NCBI RefSeq assembly: GCF_029968095.1
Contig: NZ_JASCIR010000027.1
Coordinates: 27,674 to 91,673 of the forward strand
Length of the DNA: 64,000 bases
Source of the DNA: Streptomyces solicavernae
Lineage (GTDB): Bacteria; Actinomycetota; Actinomycetes; Streptomycetales; Streptomycetaceae
Reading direction: 5' to 3'
Position numbers and translations under genes: made by a program. A model generated the notes under the pieces. The model was given only the letters and a program-made list of their open reading frames with translations, was not told where the DNA came from and did no database searches. Shown here piece after piece: positions 42,746-52,504 of this stretch. How positions within the stretch are numbered: the first letter of the stretch is position 1; the number at the start of each line of letters is the position of its first letter.

Positions 42746-42829
42746 GCCCAAGACGGTACCCGCAGAACGCGATCCGCCCCGGAGCCTGTGGATAACTCGA
42801 CGGAAGGCCTGGTCAGGAGGGGTTCTACC

Positions 42830-43336
42830 TCATCCTACGAGGTTCGGGATCTCCTGCGTCGCGAACCAGAGCAGCTCGTGGTCCTCCGCCCCGTCCACCG
42901 TGAACCGGGCGTCGTCGTCCCCCTGGTCCGCCGCGCCCAGGGCGTCCGCCGCCGCCCGCACGTCGGCCTCGGCGTCGTCCGCGTCGACGTGGACCGCGGC
43001 CGCCTTCGTCAGGGGCACCGGCCGGGCCAGGCGCACTTCGCCGAGCGTGCTGACGGTGAGCGCGTGGTCCGGGTCCACGCTCGCCTCGTTGTCCGGCACG
43101 TCCACGGCCACGACGACCCGCCGTCGCGGCGCCGCGGGGCTGCCGGCGAGCATCCGCAGGGAGGCGGACGCGGCCCGGTTCAGCGCCGCGTACTCCAGCT
43201 CCTCGATGTCGTCCGAGACGTACCACTCGCGCAGCGCCGGCGTCACCGCGTAGGCCGTCAGCGGGCCGGGGCCCAGCTCGCCCGCCTTGTGCGCCTCGGC
43301 GAGCCCGGGGAGGGTCAGGGGTACGTAGACGCGCAT
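42830..43336 (-). CDS. Conserved actinobacterial protein (DUF6912-like)
   Basis: A 168-aa protein starting MRVYVPLTLPGL, a beginning I associate with a conserved actinobacterial family of unknown function. It is acidic in its C-terminal half (DADDAEADV) and lacks signal peptide, membrane segments or known catalytic motifs. The pattern of alternating strands and helices suggests a compact cytoplasmic fold. It lies between the Rv3235-like gene (divergent, 299 bp away) and the HAD hydrolase. A ribosome binding site is not obvious; GAAGGAAGCG lies about 8 bases before ATG 43336 in the gene's direction. Function unknown. Confidence 0.75.
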   Translation of the reverse strand: MRVYVPLTLPGLAEAHKAGELGPGPLTAYAVTPALREWYVSDDIEELEYAALNRAASASLRMLAGSPAAPRRRVVVAVDVPDNEASVDPDHALTVSTLGEVRLARPVPLTKAAAVHVDADDAEADVRAAADALGAADQGDDDARFTVDGAEDHELLWFATQEIPNLVG

Positions 43337-43635
43337 GGGCCGCCGCTTCCTTCGTCGTGGACGTGGGCTTGAGGACCCTCAGGATACGTGTCGGACGTCC
43401 CCCATCGGGTGGGCTGCTTCACCGCTCCACCCCGTCCCTTACGTCGGGATTATCCCCGGAATGAACGCCTCCGAGGCCAGTCGCCCCTTGGCCTCTCACT
43501 CTGATAGGTGATCTTTCGGAAGGGCTTTACGGAGAGTGATGCCACGTTGCGCGACAGGGCCTCCTGCCCCTACAAGAAATCCCGTAGCTACTGCCCGGTA
43601 GTAATTCCGGGCCCAGCAGATACGGGGAAACGATC

Positions 43636-44121
43636 ATGGACGGCACGTACAACGACTCCCACGGTTCCAGGGCTTCCAGGGGCCCCGGCCGCCCGCGGAA
43701 CGGCGGCTCCCGCCCCGGCGGGCGGGCGGTGACCAGGCCCGGCAACCGGCGCGACCAGCGCAGGCCCGCCGCCGTACCGGCACAGCGGAGGCGGTTCAAG
43801 CCGCACGAGCTGTTCGCCGAGCGGCTCCTCGCCGTGCTGAGCGGCGAGCGGCCGGTGCACTGGATGCTCAACCACACCGTCGGCCACGGCTACCAGCAGC
43901 TGGTCGAGCTCGCCCCGCACGCGCCGTTCCAGGCGCACGGGCCGCGCCCCGTCATCCGCACCTGCCGGGCCCTCCCGCTCAGCCCGGGTGTGGTCGAGGC
44001 CAGCGCGTGCATCGGCGCCGGGGACCAGGTGCGGGCGATGGCGTTCCGCCTTGAGCGCGGCTCCGACCTGCGCTGGCGCTGCGCCGCCGTGGAACTGGGC
44101 GGGGAACGCCAGCCCGTCTGA
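43636..44121 (+). CDS. Rv3235 family protein
   Basis: A 161-aa protein. A basic, disordered N-terminal ~50 residues precedes a folded domain (KPHELFAERLLAVLSGERPVH through RALPLSPGVVEA to WRCAAVELG) found next to secA in many actinobacteria and named after Mycobacterium Rv3235. Its function is not established. It converges on secA. ATG 43636 has GGGGAA upstream. A 6-bp hairpin at 44138-44156 may end it. The 299-bp gap upstream is otherwise featureless apart from presumed promoters. Confidence 0.8.
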   Translation: MDGTYNDSHGSRASRGPGRPRNGGSRPGGRAVTRPGNRRDQRRPAAVPAQRRRFKPHELFAERLLAVLSGERPVHWMLNHTVGHGYQQLVELAPHAPFQAHGPRPVIRTCRALPLSPGVVEASACIGAGDQVRAMAFRLERGSDLRWRCAAVELGGERQPV

Positions 44122-44137
44122 GCCTCGGGGCGGAGGA

Positions 44138-44156
44138 GGCCCCACGCCGCGGGGCC
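44138..44156 (+). terminator. Hairpin after Rv3235-like gene
   Basis: ggcccc / ggggcc stem with a 7-base loop, 17 bp past the stop. Confidence 0.4.
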
Positions 44157-44286
44157 GGAAGCCCAGCATCCGCTGAGCCCCGGCCCCGACGACGCACGAC
44201 GCACGACGACGTACGACGACGTACGCGCTATGTGTGCGCTGCGTGCCTGCCGACGGGGGCTACGCGTGCGCGCCTGCTGGCGCGGT

Positions 44287-44360
44287 TGCGCACGTGGTGC
44301 GTGCGTGCCTGCCACGCGCGGGCTGCGCACGTGGTGCGTGCGTGCCTGCCACGCGCGGGC
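44287..44360. repeat. 37-bp perfect tandem duplication downstream of secA
   Basis: Two identical 37-bp units (44287-44323, 44324-44360) beginning tgcgcacgtggtgcgtgcgt, with a partial third. They end 15 bp from the secA stop. A related degenerate stretch and a cgacgtacga repeat lie at 44185-44286. Confidence 0.9.
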
Positions 44361-44375
44361 TGCGCGCCGCTCGCG

Positions 44376-47222
<2,847 letters not shown>

Positions 47223-47378
47223 GAGGGTTGGTCTCCTTGCCGGTCGGGCCTGGCTCGGTCGGTTTCTTTCTCGGATTCGTGGCGGTTCGGGCACAGCAGG
47301 TGGGCCCCACCGCAACGGCCATCGTAAGCGAGGACGACTCCGGCTCGGGAGGGTCGTCGTGACGAAGGCCACCCGCCA

Positions 47379-47391
47379 TTCTCCTGGAGAA
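47379..47391. promoter_or_regulatory. Palindrome in the secA/GNAT divergent gap
   Basis: ttctcctggagaa, perfect 6-bp arms around one base. Possible operator or chance; no regulator family assigned. Confidence 0.3.
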
Positions 47392-47453
47392 CGTTTCAGA
47401 GTCCCGCCAGGTGCCCGTGCGCTCGCCAAAAGTTCTGGCGCCCGTTGTCGGCA

Positions 47454-47470
47454 CGGTCGAGAATCGACCG
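47454..47470 (+). promoter_or_regulatory. Hairpin abutting the GNAT start codon
   Basis: cggtcga / tcgaccg with a 3-base loop ends at the base before ATG 47471, exactly where a ribosome binding site should be. It may be an operator or a structure that limits initiation. Confidence 0.45.
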
Positions 47471-48055
47471 ATGGAACCGGTCACACTCACCACTGAACGT
47501 CTGATTCTGCGCCCCCTCGGCCCCGACGACACCGAGGACTGCTTCGCCGCCTGCCAGGACCCCGGCATTCAGCGCTGGACGACCGTTCCCTCTCCTTATG
47601 AGCGCGAACACGCCGAGAACTTCACGCGGAACTTCGCCCCGGAGGCCTGGCGCACCAGCAGGGAGTACACGTTCGCGATCCGCACGCGCGCGCAGGGCGT
47701 TCTGGTGGCGGTGATGGGGATCATGGTGCGCGGTGAGGGCGCAGCGGAAGTGGGCTTCTGGTCGGTGAAGGAACAGCGTGGCCGCGGCCACGTCACCGAA
47801 GCGCTCCGCGCCCTGTCGCGCTGGGCGTTCACACGCGCGGCGATCGACCGTCTGGAGTGGCGCGCCGAAGTGGGGAACACCGCCTCACGCGCGGTGGCGG
47901 TCCGCGCCGGCTTCACCATGGAGGGCACGCTGCGCGCCGCTTTCCTGCACCGCGGCACCCGACGCGACTGCTGGGTCGGCTCACTGCTGCCCTCCGACCT
48001 CGAACTGCGGCCGCTGGACCCGTACTTGCCGGCGAATTCCGCAGGCCGGCCCTGA
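47471..48055 (+). CDS. GNAT family N-acetyltransferase (RimJ/RimL-like)
   Basis: A 194-aa acetyltransferase. It opens with LTTERLILRPLGPDDTEDCF, the usual RimJ/RimL-type start. The acetyl-CoA loop is QRGRGHVTEALRALSRWAF (R/Q-x-x-G-x-G/A pattern), followed by WRAEVGNTASRAVAVRAGF, the conserved Asn helix. The acceptor may be a ribosomal protein N-terminus or a small amine and cannot be predicted. ATG 47471 lacks a ribosome binding site and is preceded by a perfect hairpin. Divergent from secA. Confidence 0.9.
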   Translation: MEPVTLTTERLILRPLGPDDTEDCFAACQDPGIQRWTTVPSPYEREHAENFTRNFAPEAWRTSREYTFAIRTRAQGVLVAVMGIMVRGEGAAEVGFWSVKEQRGRGHVTEALRALSRWAFTRAAIDRLEWRAEVGNTASRAVAVRAGFTMEGTLRAAFLHRGTRRDCWVGSLLPSDLELRPLDPYLPANSAGRP

Positions 48056-48084
48056 CTGTCAGTGGCGGGCTCTACGGTACGGAC

Positions 48085-49257
48085 ATGACCTCCGCCGTGG
48101 CACCAGCCGTCCCCGAAGTCGAGCTCTCCGCCGCCGACACCCGCCGTATCGCCCTGCGCGCCCAGGGCTTCCTCGGCGCGCCCGACCGCCGGGGCGGGGT
48201 GCGCGGCGTCCTGCGCCACCTGGGCGCCGTCCAGCTCGACACGATCTCGGTGCTGGCCCGCTCCCACGAGCTGATCCCGTACGCACGGCTCGGCGCCGTC
48301 GGCCGCAGACCGGTGGAGGAGGCGTACTGGACGGACACACACGCCTTTGAGTACTGGTCGCACGCGGCGTGCATCCTGCCCATCGAGGAATGGCCGCACT
48401 TCGCCTTCCGCCGCCGCGCGTACCGCAACCGCCCGCACTGGCACCACGACCTGAAGCAGTCGGCGTACGACCAGGTGGTCAAGCAGCTGCACGCCGAAGG
48501 CCCGCTCACGGCCACCGAGTTGGGCGGCGCGAAGAACAAGGGCGAGTGGTGGGACTGGTCCGAGTCGAAGGTCGCCGTGGAGCGCGCGCTGATGTACGGC
48601 GAGGTGGTGTGTGTGGAGCGCCGCGGCTGGAAGCGGGTGTACGACCTGGCGGAGCGCGCCGTGCCGGGCGAGCTGCTCCATGACGATCTGGACGACCGGG
48701 AGTGTCTGCGACGCCTGGTGCGGCTGGCCGGCGAGGCGCTCGGCGTGGGCACGCGCTCCGACATCGCGGACTACCACCGGCTGAAGGGCGAGGAGTTCGA
48801 CGCCGTGGTCGCCGATTCGGGTCTGGTGCCGGTGCGGGTCGAGGGCTGGGCCAAGCCGGCCTGGGCGGACCCGGCGGCCCTGGCGAGCGCCCCGCGGGGA
48901 CGCCACAGGACGACGTTGCTGTCGCCGTTCGACTCCCTGGTCTGGGAACGGGCGCGCACGGAGCGGATCTTCGGCTTCACCCACCGCCTGGAGGCGTACG
49001 TCCCGAAGCCGAAGCGGGTGTACGGGTACTTCGCGATGCCGCTGCTGTCCGGGGGCCGCCTCCTGGGCCGCGTGGACCCGGCGCGCGAGGGCGGCACGCT
49101 GGTGGCGAAGCACGCCTCCCTGGACACGCCGAAGGCCGTGGAGCCCATGGCCGGGGCGCTGCGGGAGGCCGCCGGGTGGGTGGGCTGCGATCAGGTCCGG
49201 GTGGAGCGGGTGACACCGCCGGAGCTGCGGGCTCCGCTGGCGGCGGCCCTCGCCTGA
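48085..49257 (+). CDS. YcaQ/AlkZ-like winged-helix DNA glycosylase family protein
   Basis: A 390-aa member of the HTH_42 family (E. coli YcaQ, Streptomyces AlkZ-type proteins), which unhooks DNA interstrand crosslinks or removes bulky alkylated bases. The catalytic QxD-type motif is visible as AVQLDTISV (residues ~48-56). Tandem winged-helix regions follow (LTATELGGAKNKGEWWDWS, then LLSPFDSLVWERARTERIFGF, a strongly conserved block). ATG 48085 is 30 bp past the GNAT stop, and TACGGT seven bases upstream suggests possible leaderless transcription. Substrate preference cannot be predicted. Probably a genome-maintenance gene not linked functionally to its neighbours. Confidence 0.85.
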   Translation: MTSAVAPAVPEVELSAADTRRIALRAQGFLGAPDRRGGVRGVLRHLGAVQLDTISVLARSHELIPYARLGAVGRRPVEEAYWTDTHAFEYWSHAACILPIEEWPHFAFRRRAYRNRPHWHHDLKQSAYDQVVKQLHAEGPLTATELGGAKNKGEWWDWSESKVAVERALMYGEVVCVERRGWKRVYDLAERAVPGELLHDDLDDRECLRRLVRLAGEALGVGTRSDIADYHRLKGEEFDAVVADSGLVPVRVEGWAKPAWADPAALASAPRGRHRTTLLSPFDSLVWERARTERIFGFTHRLEAYVPKPKRVYGYFAMPLLSGGRLLGRVDPAREGGTLVAKHASLDTPKAVEPMAGALREAAGWVGCDQVRVERVTPPELRAPLAAALA

Positions 49258-49275
49258 GCCGCCGCCACCGCATCG

Positions 49276-49315
49276 GCTGTCAGCGCGTCCGCTGTCAGCG
49301 CGTCCGCTGTCAGCG
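49276..49315. repeat. 15-bp tandem repeat containing a stop codon
   Basis: gctgtcagcgcgtcc twice (49276-49305) plus a third partial unit; the third holds the stop (tca, 49310-49312) of the leftward response-regulator gene. Confidence 0.85.
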
Positions 49316-50056
49316 GATCTCCAGGATCTTCTCCCGCATCGCGTAGACCACGGCCTCCATGCGGGAGTGCAGCTGCAGCTTCTCCAGAATGTTGCGCACG
49401 TGGTTCTTCACGGTGTTCTCGGAGATGAACAACTCCTTGGCGATGTCGCGGTTGTTCATGCCCGTGGCGACCAGCTTCAGCACTTCGAGCTCTCGGTCGG
49501 TGAGCCTCGGTGCGGGCACGAGCCGACGCTCGTCGGTGCGCTGGATCATCGACTTGAACTCGGTGAGCAGTTTCGACGCCATCGACGGGCTGATCTGCGA
49601 CTGCCCGTCGGCGACGGCACGGATCGCGGTCGCCACCTCGTCCGTGGAGATCTCCTTGAGGAGGTAGCCGGTGGCTCCGGCCTTGATCGCGTCGTAGAGG
49701 TCAGCCTCCTCGTCGCTGATCGTCAGCATGATGATCTTTGCGCTCGGTGCCACTTCCTTGATCGCGGTGCACGCCTCGATGCCGCCGCGCTTGGGCATCC
49801 GGACGTCCATGAGAACGATGTCGGGCAGCAGGTCGGCTGCCTTGTCCACGGCTTCGGAGCCGTCCCCCGCTTCCCCTATGACCTCGATGTCCTCCTCCTG
49901 TGCGAGGACGATCTCAAGCCCCCGCCGGAAGAGCGCGTGATCGTCCACCACGAGGACCCGGATGGGTTCCTTCCGTGGGGTTTCCGCCTCCATTCCGATG
50001 CCTACGACACCGTCGTCCGCATCCTCGTCACGCAACGGTCCAAACGTGCCCGCCAT
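49310..50056 (-). CDS. LuxR/NarL-type response regulator
   Basis: A 248-aa regulator. The receiver domain begins at residue ~33 (IRVLVVDDHALFRRGLEIVL), with the phospho-acceptor Asp in DIVLMDVRMP and the Lys in YLLKEIS. The C-terminal LuxR-type helix-turn-helix is LTDRELEVLKLVATGMNNRD and ENTVKNHVRNILEKL. ATG 50056 has a strong GGGGGAGGA. No histidine kinase lies beside it, so it is an orphan in this window. An N-terminal ~30-residue extension before the receiver is longer than usual. Targets unknown. It is 214 bp downstream of hpf on the same strand, separated by a strong terminator. Confidence 0.92.
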   Translation of the reverse strand: MAGTFGPLRDEDADDGVVGIGMEAETPRKEPIRVLVVDDHALFRRGLEIVLAQEEDIEVIGEAGDGSEAVDKAADLLPDIVLMDVRMPKRGGIEACTAIKEVAPSAKIIMLTISDEEADLYDAIKAGATGYLLKEISTDEVATAIRAVADGQSQISPSMASKLLTEFKSMIQRTDERRLVPAPRLTDRELEVLKLVATGMNNRDIAKELFISENTVKNHVRNILEKLQLHSRMEAVVYAMREKILEIR

Positions 50057-50180
50057 CGTTCCTCCCCCTGAAGGCCGAGGCCTGTTCAATTTGCCGCAAC
50101 CCGCTTCCATTGCACACGGGTTGGCCTGCTCGGCCATGATTTCATGCCCCGGCGGCGCACCAACGCCGGAAGGGGTCGCA

Positions 50181-50225
50181 CGATGGTGCCCCTGGGGGCG
50201 CACATGCGCTCCAGGGGCACCGTCG
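50181..50225 (-). terminator. Terminator of hpf
   Basis: A 15-bp stem (cgatggtgcccctgg / ccaggggcaccgtcg, one T-G pair) with a 15-base loop that can itself pair (gcgca / tgcgc), 46 bp past the hpf stop. Confidence 0.85.
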
Positions 50226-50240
50226 TCGCTGCCATCGAAG

Positions 50241-50279
50241 GTCAGCCGGGGTCAGCCGGGGTCAGCCGGGTCAGCCGCC
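50241..50279. repeat. 10-bp tandem repeat containing the hpf stop
   Basis: gtcagccggg three times, then gtcagccgcc whose tca (50271-50273) is the hpf stop. Because the unit is 10 bp, the added stop codons fall in different frames. Confidence 0.9.
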
Positions 50280-50963
50280 GAGCGAGCCGCCGGGCGCGGT
50301 CGACTGGGCCTTCGACACCATCGGGTCCGTGCTGAGGTGGATGACGCCGTAGTCGTAGGCGTGCCGTCGGTAGACGACGCTGGGTTCCTTGGTCTCGGAG
50401 TCGACGAAGAGGTAGAAGTCGTGCCCGACCAACTCCATCTCGTAGAGCGCCTGATCGAGTGACATGGGTGTCGCGACGTGGGTCTTCTCGCGCACCACGA
50501 TCGGGCCTTCGCCCTGAATCTCAAGTGAACCGATCCGCTTCGTCGGTACGCCCTCGTCCTCCGTGGTCGGGACGGGCGTGCCGTCGCCGTTGAGCGTGGC
50601 CGCGCCGGGCACCCGGTCGGCCACTTCGGCCGCGGAGAGGCGGCCATTGCCACGGCGCGTGGAGCGCTTGCTGTGCTGCTTGCGCAGTCGTGCTTCCAGC
50701 TTCTCCTGGGCCAGGTCGAGCGCAGCGTACGGGTCGCTGGCCGAGGCCTCTGCCCGGATCACCGGGCCGCGCGTGCGCAGAGTGATCTCCACGCGGTCAG
50801 AACGGTCGGCCTGTCGCGGATTGGGCTCCTTGGACACCTCGACGTCGAGGTTGATCACCTTGGCATCGAGCTTCTGGATCTTCTCCAGCTTCAGCTTCTC
50901 GGCCACGTGCTTGCGGAACCGCTCGGGCACCTCTGTTTTGCGGCCCTTGACGACGATGTCCAC
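50271..50963 (-). CDS. hpf: Ribosome hibernation promoting factor, long form
   Basis: A 230-aa long HPF. The N-terminal S30AE domain (MDIVVKGRKTEVPERF, then VEITLRTRGPVIRAE) binds the small subunit. After a linker, the C-terminal domain (SLDQALYEMELVGHDFYLFVD, YRRHAYDYGVIHL) dimerises 70S ribosomes into 100S particles. GTG 50963 has ACGGAG about 6 bases upstream. The linker (residues ~100-150) is longer and more polar than in Firmicutes. It has its own 314-bp upstream region with two hairpins. The stop is part of a 10-bp repeat and a strong terminator follows. Confidence 0.94.
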   Translation of the reverse strand: MDIVVKGRKTEVPERFRKHVAEKLKLEKIQKLDAKVINLDVEVSKEPNPRQADRSDRVEITLRTRGPVIRAEASASDPYAALDLAQEKLEARLRKQHSKRSTRRGNGRLSAAEVADRVPGAATLNGDGTPVPTTEDEGVPTKRIGSLEIQGEGPIVVREKTHVATPMSLDQALYEMELVGHDFYLFVDSETKEPSVVYRRHAYDYGVIHLSTDPMVSKAQSTAPGGSLGG

Positions 50964-51277
50964 GCAGAACTCCGTTCCCGGATCGCTCCGCAGCCTCAGG
51001 CGGAGCGTCTCCCTTTTGCACCAGACTCCGGTGACCCCGGAGTCTCGGACTTGGTGACTTCCACCTCCTCCTCCCCCGCGGGCAAGATCTCCACCCCACC
51101 AGTGCGGGTGATTGCAGAAAACCCATGCACCGGCATTCCGATATACGAGGTCAGGCGCCTACCTTTCCTCACAACCGAACATATCTCGCCCGGACGGATG
51201 GCGTCACCCTCTACTGCGACGTACCTCCGTTCAGGTGCATTTCCACTCCCACTACCTGCAACGATGCAAGTTCCCGC
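50964..51277 (-). promoter_or_regulatory. hpf upstream region with two hairpins
   Basis: Two perfect hairpins lie before hpf: 50984-51007 (8-bp stem cgctccgc / gcggagcg, 8-base loop), starting 20 bases from the GTG, and 51023-51045 (9-bp stem agactccgg / ccggagtct, 5-base loop). They could end comF-like transcription or form a regulated hpf leader. The AT-richer part (51110-51200) likely holds the hpf promoter; no clear sigma consensus is seen. No gene. Confidence 0.55.
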
Positions 51278-52294
51278 TCAGTTCCGGTTTATTTCGAAGG
51301 AATCCGGTGACGTGGCGATCACTGCTGCGGTCAGGGGGAACATTCCCCGCTGTTCGATCGTTCTCGGCGCTTCCGACCGGGCGTTGGGGATGCTTGCATC
51401 CACTGTTCCGCCCCGGCCCCTCTCTCGCGACCCGGCCTGTCTTACTGGCGGCGTTACTTGCGTTCTCGTAACACGTACTCGCGTTCCCGCAGCGCCCGGT
51501 CCTGGCCTGGTTGCGGTCAGTGCGCGGGCGGCTTCCGCGAGGGACGCGCCCGTGGTCATCAGGTCGTCGACCAGGACCAGGCGGCGGCCCGCGAGGAGCC
51601 GCTCCGCGCCGGGCAGCACTTCGAGCGCACCGCTCATGTTCGCCATCCGCTGCCGGGAGTTGAGCCCCGACTGGTCCGCGACGCGGCGCCGCTGCCGCAG
51701 CACCGGGAGCACCTGCGCGGCGATGCCCGAGTGCCGCAGTTCGCGGGCGGCCTCGCGGGCGATCCGCCGCACCGAGTCGTGCCCTCGCGCGGCGACGGCC
51801 CGTCCGGCCGACGGCATGGGCACCAGGACCAGCAGACTCTCCTGTCCGTACGCATCGCCTCCGTACGCATCACCTCTGCGTGCGCCGCCTCCGTACGCAT
51901 CACCTCCGTATGCACCGCCCCCATCGGTTTCACCGTGCCCCCCGTGTCCCCTGTTTTCCTCGCTCCACACTTCGCCCCCGTCGTCCAGTACCTCCCCGCC
52001 GTCCCGGAGCCCCGCCCGCACGGCACCCGCGAGCGCCAGGCCCAGGGGATGCGCAAGCCCCAGGGCGCCCCGCTCCTTGTGCGCGAGCAGCACCGGGCGC
52101 ACCCCGTCCGCGTACGGCGCCGCCGCGTACACCTCCGGCAGCCCGGCCGGCTCCCGGTTGGGCCGCGCCCGGCGCGGCTCCCTGCCGTACAGCGCCGCCC
52201 GACAGGTGTCGCACAGCAGCGTGCGGGGCTGCCCACAGCCCGCGCAGTCGGCGGGCAGCACCAGGTCGGCGAGGTCACGCCACCAACCCCGCAT
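51278..52294 (-). CDS. ComF family phosphoribosyltransferase-like protein
   Basis: A 338-aa ComF-like protein. An N-terminal zinc knuckle (CAGCG then CDTC, residues ~17-34) is followed by a phosphoribosyltransferase fold with the PRPP-loop motif LVLVDDLMTTGASL (~248-261). The family links to DNA uptake in competent bacteria; in Streptomyces its role is unclear. ATG 52294 (MRGWWRDLADLVLPADC) matches the family start. A ~55-residue insert (~105-160) with Asp/Gly-rich sequence and a GDAYG 15-bp repeat interrupts the fold. The C-terminal tail (DSFEINRN) follows a diverged region. It is encoded 210 bp downstream of lpqB, with a TTGACGG/CCGTCAA hairpin (52415-52429) in the gap. Confidence 0.85.
   Translation of the reverse strand: MRGWWRDLADLVLPADCAGCGQPRTLLCDTCRAALYGREPRRARPNREPAGLPEVYAAAPYADGVRPVLLAHKERGALGLAHPLGLALAGAVRAGLRDGGEVLDDGGEVWSEENRGHGGHGETDGGGAYGGDAYGGGARRGDAYGGDAYGQESLLVLVPMPSAGRAVAARGHDSVRRIAREAARELRHSGIAAQVLPVLRQRRRVADQSGLNSRQRMANMSGALEVLPGAERLLAGRRLVLVDDLMTTGASLAEAARALTATRPGPGAAGTRVRVTRTQVTPPVRQAGSRERGRGGTVDASIPNARSEAPRTIEQRGMFPLTAAVIATSPDSFEINRN
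51845..51919 (-). repeat. 15-bp in-frame tandem repeat, 5 units
   Basis: Units like tccgtacgcatcacc (51845-51919) encode GDAYG-type pentapeptides inside the ComF-like protein. Confidence 0.9.
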
Positions 52295-52504
52295 GCCTTC
52301 ACTGTGCCAACGCGCACAGCTCTGTGCCACCCCTGTGGATAACTCTCAGGAGGACGCGGGGATGTGGCGGCGAGCTGGGTCCGCACACGCCAATTACGCT
52401 GCCTTGCACCCCTTTTGACGGCCCGTCAATCACCGCCATGGGGCGTAGCCCGAGCCGCAGGCCATCGGAGGGGCGCACAGCCCCGACCGTCCACGAGAGC
52501 CGGG

